Shown: piece after piece, positions 21,841-32,224 of the stretch
Numbering within the stretch: position 1 is the first letter of the stretch
Layout: every line of letters begins with the position of its first letter
Assembly: GCA_029747585.1 (NCBI GenBank)
Contig: JAPEVF010000300.1
Coordinates: forward strand, 1-53,277
DNA from: Pleurotus djamor
Lineage: Eukaryota > Basidiomycota > Agaricomycetes > Agaricales > Pleurotaceae
Length of the DNA stretch: 53,277 nucleotides
Reading direction: 5' to 3'
Made by a program: the position numbers and the translations under genes
Notes under the pieces: model-generated
Told to the model about the DNA's origin: nothing
Databases searched by the model: none
Seen by the model: only the letters and a program-made list of their open reading frames with translations

Positions 21841-23881
21841 ATGCCCGACGCGCTTCCCGCCATTTCGTTTGTCTGCACGGCCTTCTTCGCGTTCTTCCTC
21901 TGCGCCGATAGAGTGCGCGTTAATATCCCTAATTGCTCGCTGATAACATGGCTCTTTGTGTGTAACCTCTTGCATGGTATCAACTCCATCATCTGGTCTG
22001 GGAATGTCGATGTACGGGTACCCGTCTGGTGTGACATCAGTGAGTCTTTACGATGATGTTATGAAAAGCATGCTGACTTCAGCCATATAGCGACGAGACT
22101 TCTCCTTGGTGCCAACGTAGGACTTCCCACTGCGTTCATTTGCATTGCTTCTAGACTAGAACGGATCTCTTCCCAACGAGAGATCTCGAACGACCACCAC
22201 AAGCGATCACAGAATATTTTTGAGCTTGCTTTGTGCATCGTGATGCCAATGATCTACATGGCGCTTCGTACGTCCACGGTTTATCCTGCTTCAAACCTCT
22301 TCCTGCTCTAATCTATTCATCATCCTGTAGATTACGTCGCTCAAGACCGTCGGTTTGACCTTGTTCAAGATTACGGATGTTTCGCCTCTTTCCATCCGTC
22401 CTCCCCTGCGCTTATTATCGTTTGGCTTCCCCCTCTTTTAACCTGTAGCATAGCAATCCTTTTCTGTGGTGAGTTCTCTTTTATGAACTAGCTTTCAACC
22501 ATTTTGATATCGGGTTAGCCATCACAATCCATAATTCCTTTCGACTTTCGACTTCAACCTTTTCATCCCACGTTATTTCACGCTCGACATACACGTCCTC
22601 GATCTTCATTCGCACCTTGATTATCTCTCTCATAACGTCTGCTGTGCTGGCCCTATCCACACTCTTCGCCCTTTTCTCTCCTCCTCGACTTAGCGACTGG
22701 ACTTCTTGGGAAGCTGTACACGCGCACTTCTATGACGTAGACATTATCGTGACGAAGAACGAGCTTACTAGTATCCAATTCGCTTGGTGGGGGTTCAAGG
22801 CGGTTTCCATCGTGTATCTGGTCCTTTCTCTAGCAATGGGCGAAGAAATCCGCGACGGGTTCAAATGCATTCGTAAACTTGTCATCAAGCACAGTACCAG
22901 ACGCAAGCGCAAATCCGTTCCCCCGGTACTTGTGCTGCATACTCAGTAAGCCACCGGTTGTTCTGTCTAGTCTTCGTAGCTAACGATACTTTAAATTCTT
23001 GTAGGCAAACTAAAATGGTCACGACTTGCGAGTCCAGCAGTGGCTTATCATCTCAGCCAGTGACTTTGGAACTGAAGTCTGGCTGGGACGACATGCTTAA
23101 TGCCAAGCTCCCCAAGCACCACTCGAAGAACCGCTCAAAGCTCACTCTATCTCCCCGCTCTCGTAGCCCAGCGTCATCGCCTAGTATGAGCCCCTGCGCT
23201 AGTCCAACCCCTAGCTCCGCTCCGAGCTCGAGTTCCCCCGAGGACGACTCCTTCGCAGTGGATACACTCAATTATCTTAATACTCCCGTTGCCCAATCCC
23301 TCGGATTGAAGTCGCCCCCACCTGTGTACACTTCTCCGCAGAAAGCCACATATAATGTCACCCCTGCCTGGAGACGACCAGCGACCTCGCCCCTTGAGCG
23401 ACCTGCTTCGCCAAAGGATGTCGATGCGATGATCGCGCAGGTCAAGATGCATGCCCCTACCAGACAAAGCATTCCTGAAGACGCGGCATCGACTGTATCC
23501 TCTCTCTGGGAAGCACCATGGCCCGAACCTCCCTCTTCAGCTCCTCCTGGAAGTCCCGCGCCGTCGTCTCTCATCCAGTCAATGTTCCATCATCGGTCCG
23601 CTTCGCGATCCCAGGCACCGTCTCGCTGCCCGTCTCCTGCACTATCGGATACATTGGGCTTACCGGTCTTGCCTGCAGCTGCGCCCGTGTCGAAACCTTT
23701 CTCCGGTCCGACAGTAGGGGCGGTTCGGGATGATTCCCATTTGGCTTACCCTCCCCGCCGGAGCAGCTTGAGGAAACTTGGCAGCATGGAGGGGATAGGG
23801 ATTACGGGGATGGGTAGGGGGTCTGGTAGTCGCCCCATGAAGGAGACCATCTACATGACGGTGGTTCAGGAGACCGCCTAA
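21841..23881 (+). CDS. STE3-type pheromone receptor (GPCR), receptor 1, long C-terminal tail
   Basis: Seven-transmembrane receptor for farnesylated peptide pheromones, at the plasma membrane. Five exons: 21841-22039, 22091-22267, 22331-22468, 22519-22945 and 23005-23881, all with consensus introns and intact frame. Family marks: LLHGINSIIWSGNVDVRVP then VWCDI at the end of exon 1, TRLLLGANVGLPTAFICIAS (helix 3), HYVAQDRRFDLVQDYGC, ALIIVWLPPLLTCSIAILF (helix 5), IRTLIISLITSAVLALSTL (helix 6), and ELTSIQFAWWGFKAVSIVYL (helix 7). The last exon adds about 290 residues of Ser/Pro-rich cytoplasmic tail with many SP sites (SPASSPSMSPCASPTPSSAP). Receptor 2 lies 1.4 kb downstream in the same orientation. 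It could be a mating-type receptor or a non-mating receptor-like gene; no pheromone gene was found to decide. Confidence 0.88.
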
Positions 23882-24639
23882 TTTTCTTTTCGACTTCTCT
23901 ACTTCTTGCTTTCAGATCGCATGGTACTTGTCAGTTTTCCTCAAGTCACTTTTGGATACCAATACTTACTTATGATACATATACACTTATCTCACGCTGT
24001 AGCTTTTACATGGCATGTTATCCAACGATGTTACGTCGTTCTCCTGTATTTTATCAGTTTTATGTGTTTCGTTACTATGGTCCAGACGTCCATGCTTTAT
24101 ACATGTATTTTTACTGCAGAGCAAGAGAAAACTGGTTTTTAGGACGGGACTGGGAGTCCAGCAGCAACCGAAAACACCGTCCAACCTTCACCGAGGTGAT
24201 TTCAGCCGAGTCTCAACTTCGTTCAATCGCGGAATGTTTAGATCGTCCCTGGACTGTTCTCAGCGCTTGACGCGCGCTTAGCTTCTCTTTTGTCTTGCGG
24301 AGACAATTACAGGCTTAGCTAAGCGGGAAAGACAATAAAGCAAGCCACGTGGGAGACAATAAGCTGAGTGTCGCGCGTCACGGTGGGTGGGCTATACAAA
24401 GGCCTCAACTACAGCTCGACAGCCACCATCCCTCTTTCCCCCAAACCATCACCTTGCCCCCTCAGAAACATTCGAACGTCGATGTAGGTCGCTGGCAATC
24501 GCTGCCCACGGTTTTGCGAGAGGAAAGGGTCATAGGACGTGCTGAGGTCGGTGCCCGAGACGGCTTGGAAATGCGGGAACTCAATATAGTGCGTTCATTT
24601 TTTCGATCTTGTTCTTCTGGCAGCTGAAGGGGATCACCC

Positions 24640-25230
24640 AGGATATCACTTTCGTTGTATCATGTAGTTATTGCGCCAATATTGCATTCGTTGTCGCCGA
24701 AACACGTGGAGCATACCAGATCGCGAACTATCCTTGTAGTCGTTGACAAGACCTTCTCTTCTCAACCATCCAACAACGATGGTGCTATCTTGTTACAAGG
24801 TATCCCTTTGAACAAGATATCATTGGCAAGTCTTCCTCACGCCGGTCGAGACGCCAACTTGGGACAATCCCTTGTTGGAGGGCACCGTGGCTGGCGTCAA
24901 GGGCTTCCTTACCTCCGGAAAAGTACTGTCAAGTATTCGGCTGTGCGCCGCCACGAGGGAATTTTGGTACGCCTGATCATCTTCCAACAAGCTAGCTTCC
25001 CAAAAAGGAAGTCAACTTTGTCCCTACCTGATTTGTCTACAAAGGTACTTCCGTTTTCGGCGACAAGCCAACGACCAAAAATTGGCTAGATTCCCTGTCA
25101 ATGGGGTCGCCTTTTGGCACCGAGGACAAGGGGACCACCAAAACTGTGTACAAGTATGATGAGGCAGAGCATTTGCTCTTAAACCTGGTGAATCGGGCTT
25201 CACTCATACCCATCGCCTTCACATTCTTGT
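24640..25230 (+). pseudogene. decayed coding remnant of unknown family between the two receptors
   Basis: Several protein-like stretches follow one another on the plus strand but in different frames: VVAETRGAYQIANYPCSR (about 24690), DKTFSSQPSNNDGAILLQG (about 24750), ETPTWDNPLLEGTVAGVKGF (about 24850) running into LTSGKVLSSIRL, and FVYKGTSVFGDKPTTKNW (about 25035) running into MGSPFGTEDKGTTKTVYKYD and EAEHLLLNLVNRAS. Composition is that of real protein, yet no splice pattern joins them. The simplest reading is one gene broken by several indels. I do not recognise the family. Confidence 0.4.
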
Positions 25231-25312
25231 CCTCGAGAGTCGGTCCCCTCCTCCTGGGTGTTCATCCAGTCCTCCGCCTCCAGAACGACCATCCGCGAAA
25301 TCCCTCCCGAAG

Positions 25313-26866
25313 ATGTCGTATCCAAACTACGTTTACTCGATCTTCGTCTTCATTTCATTTTTGCTGGTCAGCATTCCATTCCCATGGCATCTACAAGGTA
25401 CGGAATTTCTTATCTCTGCGAGCGAGCTAAGCTCAAAGAGTCACTCCAGCTTGGAATACGGGTACTTGTCTCTACATGTTCTGGACGGCTTTGGCTTGCC
25501 TCTGCCAATTCATCAACTCCATCGTCTGGTCGGATAATGCAATCAATGTTGCCCCAGTGTGGTGTGATATCTGTAAGTATTCAAAACCTTCTGAGGTTTC
25601 TCGTCGCCTAAACTAGCTACAGCTTCCCGCATCATCGTTGGTACCTCCTGGGCCATCCCCGCTGCTTCTCTTTGCATCAACCGCCGCCTCTACCACATTG
25701 CCTGCGTGCAGACCGTCACGGTGACTAAGGCTGAGGTGTGTTCGCCGCATACCATCCGATAGGCACGATACTGATTCTTTTCCCAGAAACGCCGAGCTAT
25801 TATGGTCGATTTGGCCATTGGCCTTGGACTCCCCATTTTGGGAATGATCCTTCAATACATTCCACAGGGTCATCGATTTGACATCTTTGAACGCTTGGGT
25901 TGCTACCCCTTCACCTACAACACCCCCGTCGCCTTCGCCTTGGTGTACTGCCCACCAGTGATGATCGGACTCGTCTCTGGTTACTACTGTATTCGCAGTA
26001 TCCTTGCCTTCAACAAGCGTCGCCTTCAATTCAAAGAACTCCTCTCTGCCCACGGAGCTTCCCTCACTTCCAACCGCTACTTCCGCCTCATGGGTCTCGC
26101 CTGCGCCGATGTCCTCCTTACCGTCCCATTCGGTGCTTGGGGCATTTACCTCAACGCTCGTCTTGGTGTCCGCCCCTGGCTCGGATGGGCTGATACTCAC
26201 TACGGTTTCTCCCGCGTCGACTTGATCCCCGCTGTCCTCTGGCAGATGAACCACAACTTCGTCGTTGCCGCTGAGTTCACTCGCTGGGCCATCGTCATCT
26301 GCGCCTTCGTATTCTTCTTCTTCTTCGGTTTCGCCGATGAGGCTCGCAAGCATTACCGTCTCGCATACGACTCCGTTGCTAAGCGTGTTGGTTACTCTAC
26401 CGGCTCCATGTCCTCAACTGGCACCGGTACCTTCAACACCAAAAAGTCCTTCCCCGCTATGGGCTCGACTGGTACCGGTGTCACCCTCCCTGTCTTCGTT
26501 CACACCGACTTCCTCACCAAACGCGAGTCGTGTGCCTCATTCTCCGACATGTCCTTCATGGATGCTGGTGGTGTTTTGGAGAAGAAGGAACCACAAACCC
26601 CAGATCGTTCCTCCTGCGCTGCCTCCCTTGTTGATGCTGGTGATCTCTTGACACCGTATAACAAGGAGGGATATTCCAGCTCGTCAAGCTCATCAGCTTC
26701 AACTCTCTCCGTCCCCGAGCCAGCGCACACACGTGAAGACATCAACATCGAGATATCTTCAGTACGCGGGCTCGTCGTTGACGGTTCCTCCCCATCACCA
26801 TCGCCAACATCCACTCTGGGCGACCAGCCACCGCGGTACTCCCCAGACGCACCAAACGCCGTCTAA
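25313..26866 (+). CDS. STE3-type pheromone receptor (GPCR), receptor 2
   Basis: Four exons: 25313-25397, 25450-25572, 25623-25735 and 25787-26866, all frame-keeping. It carries the canonical Agaricomycete STE3 blocks: AWNTGTCLYMFWTALACL (exon 2), FINSIVWSDNAINVAPVWCD, SRIIVGTSWAIPAASLCINR, RLYHIACVQTVTVTKAEKRR, VDLAIGLGLPILGMILQYI, GHRFDIFERLGCYPFTYN, and a last helix with AEFTRWAIVICAFVFFFFFG followed by FADEARKHYR. The cytoplasmic tail is about 160 residues, Ser/Thr-rich, with a Ser run (YSSSSSSSASTLS). It is more typical of the family than receptor 1. It should couple to a G protein and the pheromone MAP-kinase pathway. Confidence 0.93.
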
Positions 26867-27866
26867 ATACACCATCCACCACTCCACTTATACATCACCA
26901 TTATATTCTCGGAAACCCATATTCTTCGCCTCGCGTCCTCGACCCTCAGAAAATCCCACCCCGATAAAGAAACATACTTCCTCGCATCATCTACAACCAT
27001 CTACATCTATCACCCTGTTTACTGTATTTTTAGCCGTGTCCCCATTCCGGATTCCTCCTCTTACCAACTAATGCCTTCAACGATACCACTTCGTTCTCGC
27101 TGTGTCCATATCACTATTCATTATGTATCGATTCGTTTATGATTGTCTTTTAGAAGACTTTGGGTCGTATTATCGGCCACCAGAAATATATAAAATCTTA
27201 AACAAACCAACTTATTGCGCCTCTGAGTTCTCTAAGTTGTTGCGACTGGTCCTTCGATTATTTCTCCTGTTGTGAGCTCGTCAGCTTTTTGACATCTCGT
27301 TGTGAATTCCTGATTTCATTCTCAAGATCTCACGCCGGCCCATCTGCTTTTGACCTTACCTCCAACCTCGTTCAAACTTCGTTCGCAGCCAATATATGCC
27401 TGTGCATTCTATCACTGCCGATCTCTTTGATGACGCCGTACATCACGCTGAAGTGTCCTCATAGGATGCTTGGCTAAGGAGGACTCCGAAACCCATACCC
27501 CCCATGCTGCTCGGTCATGGTCATCCATTTTTGCGCCTTCGGTGTCTACGACTCAGGGCCCCCCAATATCCGAATAGATGGTCTCATAGATGTCAGTCAT
27601 TCAGCGTCGCACCCGAAGAGTTGCGTATAATCGGCATCTAACACGTTCCGATAGGACATCTCTCTGGTGACACGGCCGATATGAGGTATTTTCTGCCCTC
27701 CTCCACGCGGAGTCGTGCTGATACTCGGAACTTTCTTCTCAAAAAAGTCAAAGGTTGTTATCCACTGTCATGGACCCGTTACTCTTTCTTGCACCTTACT
27801 CGTCTTGAGCTACTTAAAAGGCTCACTCTGTATGTCCTCTCCTTCATACGAGAAACCCAGTTCCTG
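26867..27866. other. 3' flank and spacer, no gene seen
   Basis: Searched on both strands for CaaX-ending peptides; none found. The ORF at 27289-27477 has hydrophobic residues but no CaaX end, splice support or family resemblance. Confidence 0.45.
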
Positions 27867-28806
27867 ATGTCTTCTCCAAGTGCTCTGCCAACTCACCCCG
27901 CTGAGTCGGAAGCAGAAGCCCAGCCTCTAGCTGGTGCCCAGCGAGGCATCTTTGTCAACAACTTGACCCCTCCTCCCAATTTCAACTTTTGGAGACGGTG
28001 AGTGCATGCAATCCTCATCTCTCTCGAACCTTTCGAACACCGGGTCTTTCACCTTACAGAGAGGATTTTACCGTGCTCCAGAATCATCGACTCTATCGCC
28101 CGAACTCGGATTCATATGTCAACGTCAACTGGAATGTTGCTTGTTACATCTACACCACTGGTGCTCGTCCCGATTCGACCAACTTCGAGCAGGAAAATGG
28201 AGCATTCTACGTTGTTATGGTGCATAGTGGAGATGTACGATCTACGTATGTCAGAGTGTATCAGGACTTCGAGCTTCGCATCTCGCCTTCGGCTGGTTCG
28301 ACAGTAAGGCAACTCCCTCGCTTCAGCGAACAGCTAAGCGGAGGAAATTGGCGAGGTGAGGCCCCTTCTCCCTCGACACAATGACATCGTCTGAAACCAT
28401 CGTTTCCGCACCCACAGCTATGGTTGACTACGAACAGAATATGAATATGTACACGAACAACGGCAATAGCTTGGAAACTTTCACGGTTCGCTACGCCAGC
28501 GAGTTCCAACTCCCAAACATGGACCAGACCGGAGATGTGATTGGAAATCAAGCTATCTTGAGGATGCGATCTATACCAGCAACCGAAGTGAGCTTGATGT
28601 CCTTGTTATCATTCATGCTTCGCTGAACAGATTTGACAGTGGGAGCGGGCGAGAGAAGTCAATGGTCTTACAATCTTCAGAATTACCAATCGCAACGCCT
28701 TCCCGTTGAGATTCGGTAAGCCAAGTTGCTCGCAAAGGCTCACCTCTCAATCGCTGACTGATGCTTCGGAATCACAGATCTTACTGCTTGGACGGTAAAG
28801 AACTAG
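27867..28806 (+). CDS. hypothetical protein, about 235 residues, multi-exon
   Basis: Start MSSPSALPTHPAESEAEAQP at 27867, stop TAG at 28804-28806. Introns: GTGAGT...TTACAG starting at 27998; GTGAGG...CCACAG near 28355-28418; GTGAGC...TTGACAG near 28588-28638 (the earlier AACAG acceptor would meet a TGA, so the later AG is chosen); and GTAAGC...TCACAG near 28713-28777. The protein has no signal peptide or membrane segment. The mid-part (YVNVNWNVACYIYTTGARP, FYVVMVHSGDVRSTYVRVY) and the end (ITNRNAFPLRFDLTAWTVKN) alternate hydrophobic and polar residues, as in beta-sandwich proteins. No family recognised. It faces the minus-strand orphan gene at 29101-29912 tail to tail. Confidence 0.65.
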
Positions 28807-29100
28807 CCCTCCGTTGGTTGTCAAAGCTAATTTCTCCAATAGATATTCCACACAAGTGAGGTACAAGTCCCTTGTCAAATTTCGTTGGGCTTGGGACAAA
28901 TTGTATAACGGCTAGGCCCAGCGAAAGGCTATGATCTTTCGTTGCTGTGCTAGTCATCAGACACTTTGCAGGTGCTGCAAAGCTCAAGAGTAAATCGCCT
29001 TGTCCTTTACGAGAATCATGCAATGTGTAACTGTTGATTACCACTGTTTCGACTAAGTACTACTCTGGAGCGTATGTGTAAAGGGTACGGCCCTTTCTCC

Positions 29101-29912
29101 CTAGTTGACCAACTCCCAGCCGGGCTTCTTGGGAGAACCAGCATCGACGTTCTCGAAGATGAGGCCATAGTCTCCTTGGATAAAGCGGCCAGAAGCGAGG
29201 TCGCCAAATTGGAACGACCAACTATCCGTTCCAACGAATAAATCACCAGCATTATCGATTTGGACCTTCGCGTTGGGGTAAGCTGTGAGGGAGACGTTGT
29301 CGGAGCGTACAAGGACGGTCTTGTCGGCAAGATTATTGCCTGAGACGCGGAAAAGGGTACGGTTGGTCTTGGAAGTCGTGATGCGCCTGCTGTTCGTGTC
29401 GTAGTACCAGTAGAGGCTCTGATCGGTGGTGGACCGGATGTAGAACCTATAAAAATGGGTAGACATTAGTTTCGGGGGTCAGACAGACGCGTGAAACGCA
29501 AAGAAAGTTACCAGTTGCCACTCAAAGGTTCCGCAAAGGTGCCCTTGTTCAAGAAGACATCGAGTCCTCTTCCAACTCGGTCATTCATCCAGGTGATGAT
29601 GAGCTTTCCTCTGAATTGCTGGGAGATATCTTTGATCCTTGCGTCCTCGAAGAAGTAATAAGCGTTCCACTGAGCGGTGTTGTGGGTGTACATCTCGCTG
29701 CTGATACGTTTGACGGACTTGGCGACATAGTCGTACGATGTGGTGTTGACAGTGCGCCACCACTCATCCGCTGTGGGAGCGTCGACGAAAGCTAACAACA
29801 AACGCGAAACAGCGTCGTTGTTTTCCTACGGATGTACAGAGGTCGTCAGAAACAAAGCGTAGCTTGAACTGGTCGAACCACCAACCTCTGAGACGTAGGC
29901 GTAGAAAACCAT
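29101..29912 (-). CDS. hypothetical protein with possible beta-trefoil-like C-terminal half
   Basis: Start at 29912 (MVFYAYVSE), then an intron with a weaker donor (GTTGGT), the exon with DAVSRLLLAFVDAPTADEWW and ISSEMYTHNTAQWNAYYFFE, a second intron near 29449-29510 (GTAACT...TTATAG), and a final exon to the TAG at 29103-29101. The N-terminal half is helical (KSVKRISSEMYTHNTAQWNA). The C-terminal half has repeated aromatic-polar strands (NWFYIRSTTDQSLYWYYDT, RTLFRVSGNNL, GDLFVGTDSWSFQFGDL), which recalls beta-trefoil or lectin-like folds. That resemblance is an inference from pattern only. No signal peptide. About 230 residues. Function unknown. Confidence 0.65.
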
Positions 29913-32224
29913 CTTGCTTTGAAAGTTGTTTCTGTTGGATACTTGGGTACTCGCTTGTGGGCTGTTGAACTGACGAAGCTCATGGAGATGGTCGACCTTT
30001 TAAACAGAAGGGACCCTCCAACTGGACCAAATCTGAAGGCGTTGAAAACATTCCGACATCGCTAACGTTTCGCATAGCCCATACGAACCGGGAAGTTATG
30101 AAGAACAAGGCGGAGACGAATAAGCTTGGTGACGACAAGTCTATTGAAAAGTTGAGCAATACAACGGAACGATCTCACGGCGTTGTTTGGGGTTGAGGAT
30201 CTTTGCCTAGAAATGGGCAAAACACAGGCTGAACCGAGCCTTTTAAGAGAGGGTGGGGTAAAAAATGACAGTATATTGAATTGAGTGCAGCTTGTAATGG
30301 CGTGCTTTACTAGTGTGGATCACGAACATGGGTAAAATGCGAAGGTGAGAAGACAAGGCCGCGGACAGTATGTCGAAGTGACCACGTCTTGAGGAAAGTT
30401 CCTCTGAACAATGACAATCGAATCAGCCGAATAGAAGGCGAGCAAGTACATGAAACCATACCTGGTGGTAAGGAATATAAACTCCCCCGACGGAAGGGGG
30501 TTCCATTGCCGTAAGAGAGCATGCAAATGGGGACGTGGATCATTTGATGACCTGATCGATGTTTACAGTCAGACATATGGTTCGACATGGGTGAGACGCA
30601 TTATTGACGACAACAAAGACATTACCTGATTCCAGTTTTTTAACACGAAAAGTCAGCGGTAACGTTGACCATACACGCAGGACCCTCGCTGGATGTAGAG
30701 AATTTTTTCCTCCAGTCAGACACTTCGACGAAACGTCAAAGCGACCACCACGACCACCATAAGGGTGCCCAATGACTTCCTATGTTTGTAGTGAGGACAC
30801 GTCGATGTTCCATAACCTTGAAGCATTGGGGACATCTCAACCCAGTTCAGTTGATACGCGTGTCTGGAAAGAGCGCGCAAAATCGTTCAACTTTGAACGG
30901 AAAACGCCGTGGCGAAAATCTGGAGCATGACTCGACGTGGTAGCCACAAGCATTTCATACGCAGTGACATTGTGGAGCTGAGATCAACCGAATAGAAGAC
31001 AAGATCATGGGAGACGGGATTTAGCCGATGCTTTGATACAAACCTGAGCACCAAGTCTGACTGAATGTTTCTTAGCGAACGACAGTCGAGAGAAGATGTG
31101 ATAGGGCTGGATCCACCTGGTGCGAAGATGTCAACATTGCTGACTTCGAAGAAAAGAGATCATGACACTCACTACATTCCTTGACCCAAGGTAATGACAT
31201 TGATGCCAAGGAGCGGGTGGAGACGTGTACCGAGTGAGTATTAAACCGTCGTATGCATACGGTAGTGGTGGTAGTGGGGCGCACGGGTACTGGTTGCTAC
31301 CGTGTACAGAAGGCAGCGTCGCTTAGTACTAAGAGATCACCGATCTAGCCTCGATCCAGGGTACCCGATGGGCTACGATGGGACGAAGGGCAATCAAGCA
31401 AAGTTTGAGAATAAAACATGGAGGTTTGAAGATCTTTTTGTTTCTGTTCCAGTCAGACAGGAAGTCGTCGGCATGGGGGAGATATACAGGTCCAAATGCA
31501 CCGTATTCCTCGATGCTCCAGAAGTGCATTGCCCAAGATGCCATTTCGCATCACCGTCCGCGTAGACCGCGCAAGTCTGTTGCTGTTGAAAGCCGAGTCC
31601 GAAGGCCCTTCACAGCGGACACTGCCCAAGTTTGGCCCAAGTGCCCCGTCCAAGCTCTGTCTTCCAAGTTCCAAGGGCGCACGAGAACCATGCCAGGGAG
31701 TCCCTTCTCAGACCTTTTTGGCCAGATAAGTCACAAACAGTGTTTTCGTGATAGAAAGAAACACTTGTTCTACAATATCGCGTAGAAGGATAGCTGGGGT
31801 GGGAAGATTTGTCGAAAAACGCGCTGTGTGAAAGATTGAACCATTTAGATGATTGAGCATGAAATGAGGGTATAGGATTGTAGAAAGCCCAAGAGAGAGT
31901 GCCTCTGGGTTCTGGTTGACCGCTGGGCGCTGAGCGCTGAGCACTTGCGCGTGTGCTACTGGGTTCGCACTGGGATAACGGTGACTCCCAGCGCGTGATG
32001 TCACGTCCAGTGAGTAGCTCCGAGTCCCTGACTCCTGAGAACCCCCTCCTCACTCAGACTTGGACAACACCGTTCCCCGAGACATCTCCATCAATTCGAG
32101 CTCTGATTGCAGTATGTAATGCGTATCTCAAAATATCAAGGTCGCGATATAGTATCAATGTTCCTGAATCACGGATCGGTGACATAGATACTCCATCGCG
32201 TCTGCGAGCGATATAATACAACGA
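29913..32224. other. gene-poor stretch, no supported gene
   Basis: About 2.3 kb. ORFs up to 147 codons exist (minus 31610-32053, plus 31378-31785), but they overlap each other antisense, lack family resemblance and have no matching splice signals. It contains the promoter of the minus-strand gene ending at 29912. Confidence 0.45.

Noticed and set aside
22730..23574. Minus-strand ORFs across the receptor 1 tail
   Set aside because: Shadows of the Ser/Pro-rich coding exon.
25605..25612. RFLVA-stop near the receptor 2 intron as a CaaX end
   Set aside because: No Cys, and it lies inside an intron of receptor 2.
31329..32053. Overlapping ORFs of 71-147 codons on both strands
   Set aside because: They mutually overlap antisense with no splice signals or known motifs.
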